Shown here piece after piece: positions 59,734 to 64,000 of a stretch of 64,000 nt of DNA (position 1 is the first letter of the stretch; every line of letters begins with the position of its first letter). A model generated the notes under the pieces. It was not told the origin of the DNA, made no database searches, and saw only the letters and a list, made by a program, of their open reading frames with translations. Made by a program: the position numbers and the translations under genes. The DNA is taken from assembly GCF_020700235.1 (NCBI RefSeq), contig NZ_CP085301.1, positions 3,658,001 to 3,722,000 on the forward strand, read 5' to 3'. The DNA is from Haladaptatus pallidirubidus. Its GTDB lineage: Archaea; Halobacteriota; Halobacteria; Halobacteriales; Haladaptataceae.

Positions 59734-60066
59734 TCAGACGGAAAAGTCGGTTCGCGCTTCGACGTCCGCTTCCATGATATCGAGCGTCGCAACGACGGTG
59801 TAGTAGCCAGGTGTCGGGTCGGGCCACCCGCCCGAATACGCCCGTTCCGAATCCGATTCGAACGTCTCCGATTGAAGCGCCTGCGTGAACATCCGTCCGT
59901 CGCTCGCGCGCCAGATTTCCCGGTCGTCTTCGAGGACGGCGAAATCCGCCTTGAGTCCGCTTCGAAAGGTAACGTCAACCGGGTCGTCACCGGGGTTTCT
60001 GACCGTCAGTTCGAACTCGACGTTGCCGTCGCCGGGCGTCGCCGTCACATCGCTTTCGAGCGTCAT
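59734..60066 (-). CDS. BsuPI-type proteinase-inhibitor-like domain protein
   Basis: The 110-residue protein is a beta-sandwich with the BsuPI pattern: VEFELTVRNPGDDPVDVTFR, SGLKADFAVLEDDREIWRAS, DGRMFTQAL and the WPDPTPGYYTVVATLDI closure. BsuPI from Bacillus inhibits intracellular subtilisin. No signal peptide is seen, so it acts in the cytoplasm. It lies beside the subtilase array and a subtilase fragment, suggesting control of a protease before export; that pairing is inference. Confidence 0.85.
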   Translation of the reverse strand: MTLESDVTATPGDGNVEFELTVRNPGDDPVDVTFRSGLKADFAVLEDDREIWRASDGRMFTQALQSETFESDSERAYSGGWPDPTPGYYTVVATLDIMEADVEARTDFSV

Positions 60067-60104
60067 TGATTCACTCTTGGACGCGGTGATTCGAAAAGGT
60101 TGTC

Positions 60105-60179
60105 CCCGAGACTGAGACTTCCGACGTCCCAGCCCCGGTCGGCCGTGTACTCGATACCTTTTGCTACGTTCGCATCGTG
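60105..60179 (-). pseudogene. Fragment of a subtilase gene
   Basis: The minus-strand frame reads HDANVAKGIEYTADRGWDVG followed by SLSLG. The intact subtilases nearby contain SDIAAGVEYVADQGWDVASM and SLG at the same place, about 60-65% identical. There are no start, catalytic residues or downstream domain, and stops lie on both sides. This is a remnant of a fourth subtilase copy. Confidence 0.7.
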
Positions 60180-60489
60180 AACTATTTGTTAACTGATGAC
60201 TTCAGGTATAGTGCGAATATTTTACATTTCCGCGCAGTACTGTCCCTCAGCTGGCACGACGGCATCCACTGTTTTATCCGTGCTCGTGGCGTTTATTCCC
60301 CCGAGAACCCTCCGGGAACGTTGACCGTTTCGCCGGGAGATGACGGCGGTAAAATGGGTCGTCCTGCGGGCGGGATATCGGGACTGTCGGAACACGCTGG
60401 GCGGCATCTATTGACACTGGTTACACGCTGCGATACCTCGTAAAATGAGCGACCGTCGGCGCTGAGAAGCGGAAACCGAGCGGTTCGGC
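60180..60489. other. Intergenic region between the subtilase fragment and the array
   Basis: This gap has a Shine-Dalgarno-free, AT-rich start near 60180-60235 and GC-rich remainder. The short frames on either strand show no domain. It is probably what is left after the loss of most of the fourth subtilase gene. Confidence 0.4.
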
Positions 60490-61617
60490 TTAGTTGTCGG
60501 TCGAGTTGAGACCGAGTGCGGACGCCACGTCGAGGAGACCCGAACCGGATTCGTTGCTCGACAGACCGATGTTCTCCGCCGTGTTCTTGAGCTGGCTGCG
60601 AGCGCCCGAGTTGGAGTAGCCCGCGGCCATCAGGACGCCGGCGGCACCGGCGACGTGCGGGCAGGCCATCGAGGTACCCGAAAGCGTGTCGTAGCCGCCG
60701 CCTGGGTACGTCGAGTAGATACTGCTGCCGGGTGCGGCGAGTTCGACTTCCGGGCCGGTCGAGGAGAACGAGGACAGGTTGTCGCTGGAGTTGGTCGAAC
60801 TGACAGCCACGACCGAACTGTACGCCGCGGGATAGCCGACGCAGTACGAACACGGACCCGAGTTGCCCGCCGCCGCGACGACGAAGACGCCGCTGTTGTT
60901 GGCGTAGTTACAGGCGTCCTGGAGCGTGTAAGAACCGGACGAGGCGCCGAGGCTCATGCTGGCAACGTCGAAGCCTTGGTCCGCGGTCCACTCGACACCG
61001 GCGGCGATGTCTGAGAACGAACCGCTGCCGCTGTCGCTCAGCACTTTGCCGGCGTGGAGGGTCGCGTCGGGTGCGACGCCTTTGATACCTTGTCCGTCGT
61101 TTTCGGCCGCCGCGATACCGGCACAGTGGGTGCCGTGACCGTTTCCGTCTTCCCACGTACTATAGCCGAATCCGCGCCCGTAGCCGACGTTGTCGAGGTC
61201 CGGATGGTCGGAGTCGATACCCGTGTCGAGGATTGCGATGTCGGCACCCGCGCCGGTATAGCCGCTCGAGTGAGCGACCTCCGCATCGACGCGGTCGACG
61301 CCCCACGGGACTGAGTCCGCGAGCGCGTGCATCTGGCCGTTCTCCTCGACATAGCGTACGCTCGAGTTCTTCTGTAAAGCCGTCGTCGTTTTTTTCGGAA
61401 CACGAATCGTCAGAGCATCGAAATCGAACTCACGAACGACTTCATCAGCCGCGTCGCGGGCCATCGTACGCCCGCTCGCGTTTTTAACACCGACGTTAAC
61501 TTCCACCAAATCGTCCGGCTTTGCGTTCGCAAAACCAGTAACGGAAATCGCCGCCGCCGCTCCACCAGTTGCCTTGAGGACATTTCGCCGCGAAACGCTA
61601 TCTTTGTTGCATTGCAT
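60490..61617 (-). CDS. Tat-exported subtilase (halolysin-type), copy 1
   Basis: The 375-residue S8 protease has a twin-arginine signal (VSRRNVLKATGGAAAAISVT), an I9-like propeptide (to about residue 100) and the catalytic domain. The triad is Asp131 in AILDTGIDSDHPD, His161 in NGHGTHCAGIA and Ser316 in SGTSMACPHVAG; oxyanion Asn252 is in AAAGNSG. Paired Cys occurs in GPCSYCVGYPA. It lacks the C-terminal extension of halolysins such as Nep. TTTAATAG near 61645 may be its TATA box. Confidence 0.93.
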   Translation of the reverse strand: MQCNKDSVSRRNVLKATGGAAAAISVTGFANAKPDDLVEVNVGVKNASGRTMARDAADEVVREFDFDALTIRVPKKTTTALQKNSSVRYVEENGQMHALADSVPWGVDRVDAEVAHSSGYTGAGADIAILDTGIDSDHPDLDNVGYGRGFGYSTWEDGNGHGTHCAGIAAAENDGQGIKGVAPDATLHAGKVLSDSGSGSFSDIAAGVEWTADQGFDVASMSLGASSGSYTLQDACNYANNSGVFVVAAAGNSGPCSYCVGYPAAYSSVVAVSSTNSSDNLSSFSSTGPEVELAAPGSSIYSTYPGGGYDTLSGTSMACPHVAGAAGVLMAAGYSNSGARSQLKNTAENIGLSSNESGSGLLDVASALGLNSTDN

Positions 61618-61733
61618 TGCAAGTGAAAGAATGTAATGGTGTCTATTAAATTTTTCTCTAGAATACTTATTAATTAATACCTTCTAGTTAGGTGTGTCAA
61701 TGGTGGAACGAAATCGGCGGTTCGCACCGAAGG

Positions 61734-62858
61734 TTAGTTGTCGCCCGAGTTCAAGCCGAGCGCGGCCGCTACATCGACCAGACCGTATCCCTGCTCGTCG
61801 CCGGACAGACCGAGGTCTTCCGCGGTGTCGCGGAGTCGCTGGCGCGCGTCCGTGTTCGAGTATCCGACGGCGGCGACCTGCGCCGCCGAACCCGAGACGT
61901 GCGCAGTCGCCATCGACGTGCCCGAAAGCGTCTGGTACGTGTCGTCGTAGTAGGTCGAGTAGACGTTCGTACCGGGACCTGCGAGTTCGATTTCCGGGCC
62001 GATCGAGGAGAAACTCGCCAGTTCGTCGTTCTCGTTCGTCGAACCGACCGCGATAACTTCCGGCTCTGCGGCGGGGTAGCCGACGCAACTCCCACTGCAC
62101 GGCCCGGAGCCACCTGCCGCACCGACGAGAAGTGATCCTTGGCCGTAGGCGTATTCGACCGCGCTTTCGACGGTCGCGGACTTGCTCCCGCCGAGGCTCA
62201 AGTTGATAACATCGTGACCCTGATTCGCGGCCCATTCGATGCCCGCCGCGATGTCGGAGTACGACCCGCTTCCGTTACTGTTCAGAACTTTTACCGCGTG
62301 GAGGGTCGCTCCAGGCGCGATGCTTCCGACGCCGGAGTCGTTGTTGACCGCCGCAATCGTACCTGCGACGTGGGTTCCGTGCCCGTTTTCGTCCGACCAC
62401 GAACTCCCGTGGTACGTTTTTCCGTTTCCGAGGTTTGCTTGCAGGTCGGGGTGGTCAGCGTCGATTCCCGTATCGACGACCGCCACGTCCGCTCCCGCAC
62501 CGGTGTAGCCGTTCGTCTGCGCGACATCGGCGTCGATGCGGTCGACGCCCCACGGCATGGTCTCCGCGAGGGCGTGCATCCGGTTGTTCTCTTCGACGTA
62601 GTTCACGTCTGGCGCACGTTCGAGCGCGGCGACCGCCTGTTCGGGGACGCGAATCGTCACCGCGTTAATCGAATCGAACTCACGCACGACGTCGTTCGAT
62701 GCCTCCACTGCGAATCGCCGTGCGGATGCGCTGTCGAATCCGACGTTCACTTCTCGAACGTCCTCACGTCCGGCGGCGGCACCACTGCCACCGAGTGCGA
62801 TAACCGATGCACCCGTCGCTTTCAGTACCCTTCGTCGTGTGTGGTTTTCTTTCACCAT
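61734..62858 (-). CDS. Tat-exported subtilase, copy 2, with altered oxyanion-hole residue
   Basis: The 374-residue paralog keeps a Tat-type N-terminus (TRRRVLKATGASVIALGGSG) and the triad: Asp129 in VDTGIDADHPD, His160 in NGHGTHVAGTI, Ser315 in SGTSMATAHVSG. The usual Asn of the oxyanion hole is Gly250, in GAAGGSGPC. This should weaken catalysis strongly, so the protein may act slowly or as a binding protein. Cys spacing also differs (PCSGSC). AATATAAT at 62882-62889 lies 27 nt upstream of the ATG. Confidence 0.9.
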   Translation of the reverse strand: MVKENHTRRRVLKATGASVIALGGSGAAAGREDVREVNVGFDSASARRFAVEASNDVVREFDSINAVTIRVPEQAVAALERAPDVNYVEENNRMHALAETMPWGVDRIDADVAQTNGYTGAGADVAVVDTGIDADHPDLQANLGNGKTYHGSSWSDENGHGTHVAGTIAAVNNDSGVGSIAPGATLHAVKVLNSNGSGSYSDIAAGIEWAANQGHDVINLSLGGSKSATVESAVEYAYGQGSLLVGAAGGSGPCSGSCVGYPAAEPEVIAVGSTNENDELASFSSIGPEIELAGPGTNVYSTYYDDTYQTLSGTSMATAHVSGSAAQVAAVGYSNTDARQRLRDTAEDLGLSGDEQGYGLVDVAAALGLNSGDN

Positions 62859-63012
62859 CAGTAGTACAGAGAAAATACCCGAATATAATTCCTTCTATCT
62901 AGAAATTATATTATATAAAATTCGAATGATATAAGATGTCACTTTACCACGAATACGATAGGTCACGACTGACCGAGACGGCGTAAAATGGATGAAGTAG
63001 AGCGACAACCGC

Positions 63013-64000
63013 TTAGTTGTCACTGGAGTCGTAGCCGAGCGCAGCGGCCACGTCGAGGAGACCCTGTCCCTGCTCGTTTTCCGGCAGGCCGATGTCTTCC
63101 GCCGTACTCAGAATTTGACTCTCCGCGTCGCGGGCCGAGTAGCCCTGCGCAATCAGTTGACCGACGGCACCGGCGACGTGCGGGCAGGCCATCGACGTTC
63201 CCGAGAACGTGTCGTAGCCGCTCGGAACGGTCGAGTAGATGTCCGTCCCGGGTGCGATGATATCCACTTCCGGCCCTTGGCTGGAGAACGAAGACTGTCC
63301 GTCGCTGTCGTTCGAGGACGCGACCGCGATGGTTTCCGGGTAGGCGGCAGGGTAGCCGACACAGTCGGTACACTGACCGTCGTTACCGGCCGCGGCGACA
63401 ATCGAGACACCGTTGTCGTAGGCGTACTGGATTGCGTCGCGGAGTGCCGAGGAGCCGGACGAGCCGCCGAGGCTCATGCTGGCAACGTCCCAGCCTTGGT
63501 CGGCGACGTACTCGACGCCAGCCGCGATATCGGAGAACGAACCGCTTCCGTCACAGTCCAGCACTTTGACGGCGTGAAGCGTCACGTCCGGTGCGACGCC
63601 GACGACCCCTTCCGTGTTGTCGTCGCCCGCCGCGATACCGGCGCAGTGGGTGCCGTGGTCGTTGTCGTCCGACCACGAAACGTTACAGGAGTTGCTGTTT
63701 CCGTAGAACGTACAGCTTCCGGTGAGTCCGCCGCTGCCGCAGGAGACGAACGCCTCGCCGGAGCCGAGGTGGTCTTGCAAATCCGGATGGTCGTCGTCGA
63801 TTCCCGTGTCGATAATTGCAACGTCGGCACCGGAACCGAGGTCGCCATTCGAGTGGGCGACCTCCGCATCGACGCGGTCGACGCCCCACGGAAGAGTTTC
63901 CGCGAGGGCTTCCATCGTGCCGTTCGCTTCGACGTAGCGCACGTTCGGGTTTGTTTCGAGTGCGGTTGCCGCCTGCTTCGGCACTCGGATGGTCATCGCT
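63013..64000 (-). CDS. Tat-type subtilase, copy 3 (N-terminus cut by the window edge)
   Basis: The visible 328 residues include the end of the propeptide (TIRVPKQAATALETNPNVRY) and the whole catalytic domain. The triad is in IIDTGIDDDHPD, DNDHGTHCAGIA and SGTSMACPHVAG, with the oxyanion Asn in AAAGNDG. An extra Cys-rich loop sits between Asp and His (SCGSGG, GSCTFY, SNSCNV), which may form disulfides. It is the closest to copy 1 in active-site sequence. The signal peptide would lie beyond position 64000. Confidence 0.92.
   Translation of the reverse strand, partial: AMTIRVPKQAATALETNPNVRYVEANGTMEALAETLPWGVDRVDAEVAHSNGDLGSGADVAIIDTGIDDDHPDLQDHLGSGEAFVSCGSGGLTGSCTFYGNSNSCNVSWSDDNDHGTHCAGIAAGDDNTEGVVGVAPDVTLHAVKVLDCDGSGSFSDIAAGVEYVADQGWDVASMSLGGSSGSSALRDAIQYAYDNGVSIVAAAGNDGQCTDCVGYPAAYPETIAVASSNDSDGQSSFSSQGPEVDIIAPGTDIYSTVPSGYDTFSGTSMACPHVAGAVGQLIAQGYSARDAESQILSTAEDIGLPENEQGQGLLDVAAALGYDSSDN

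Noticed and set aside
60177..60443. 88-codon plus-strand open frame between the BsuPI and subtilase genes
   Set aside because: Composition is not haloarchaeal coding-like. The frame overlaps the antisense of the subtilase relic and has no domain.

Overview
The window is a piece of a haloarchaeal chromosome (class Halobacteria). The predicted proteins are strongly acidic and the DNA is GC-rich with AT-rich intergenic islands. Many start codons lie 25-30 nt downstream of a TATA-like box, as in leaderless archaeal transcripts. Archaeal marker genes are present: Nop5 (cut by the left edge), transcription factor E, the tRNA C56 2'-O-methyltransferase Trm56, a Bat-type HTH regulator, an archaellin, UPF0058, DUF357 and Tat-dependent halolysin-like proteases. 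I cannot fix the genus from the sequence alone. No rRNA, intact tRNA, CRISPR array, insertion sequence or prophage was recognised.

Layout. 1-2.7 kb: Nop5, a methyltransferase with Ogt, and a YwbE-like protein. 2.9-6.4 kb: a phenylacetyl-CoA epoxidase operon (paaA-B-C-D plus a separate zinc-ribbon protein) facing a Bat-type regulator. 6.5-14.9 kb: a molybdenum/tungsten block with YqeC, MobA, a degenerate aldehyde:ferredoxin oxidoreductase and a two-subunit formate dehydrogenase. 15-16.2 kb: a PaaI-like thioesterase facing a PaaG-like isomerase. 16.4-27.7 kb: regulators, MscS, a disulfide reductase, membrane proteins, a TylF-type methyltransferase, a GNAT protein, an amidohydrolase and a secreted beta-helix protein. 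27.8-31.2 kb: MaoC-like hydratase facing a second PaaI, a UspA protein, and PaaK. 32.2-34.2 kb: a tfe operon. 35.5-38.6 kb: Mn-catalase, an NAD-kinase-like protein and an AbrB-PhoU protein. 38.7-46.9 kb: many small conserved haloarchaeal proteins, an orphan archaellin, a cold-shock protein, a Mn-type transporter with an operator-like palindrome, and a broken ferritin-like gene. 47-50 kb: a glutaredoxin-thioredoxin reductase fusion and an MBL hydrolase. 50-56.2 kb: a regulator, enoyl-CoA hydratase, 3-hydroxyacyl-CoA dehydrogenase, an HMG-CoA-synthase-like/DUF35 protein and a thiolase. 56.4-59.7 kb: Trm56, NhaC and a sugar epimerase. 59.7-64 kb: a BsuPI-type protein, a subtilase gene fragment and three tandem subtilases, the last cut by the right edge.

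How the genes fit together. Phenylacetate degradation is spread over most of the window: PaaK activates the acid, PaaABC(D) epoxidises it, a PaaG-like enzyme isomerises the epoxide, a MaoC-type hydratase may act on the ring, and hydratase, dehydrogenase and thiolase genes could complete beta-oxidation. The epoxidase reductase PaaE and the aldehyde dehydrogenase half of PaaZ are not in the window. Three divergent pairs among these genes each appear to share one near-palindromic TATA element almost midway between the two start codons. The Mo/W block combines cofactor handling (YqeC, MobA) with its likely clients. Two clients look electrochemically altered: the AOR-like protein lacks the CX2CX3C iron-sulfur motif, and the NuoF-like formate dehydrogenase subunit has lost the usual FMN/NADH-site consensus while keeping its iron-sulfur motif.

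Most unusual features: the degenerate AOR and NuoF-like subunits, the split PaaD, the shared TATA boxes, the subtilase array (with a remnant copy and a paralog that has lost the oxyanion-hole Asn), palindromic operator-like sites before the Mn transporter and the Mn-catalase, two roughly 180-190-bp palindromic intergenic elements, and several membrane micropeptide candidates shorter than 40 residues.
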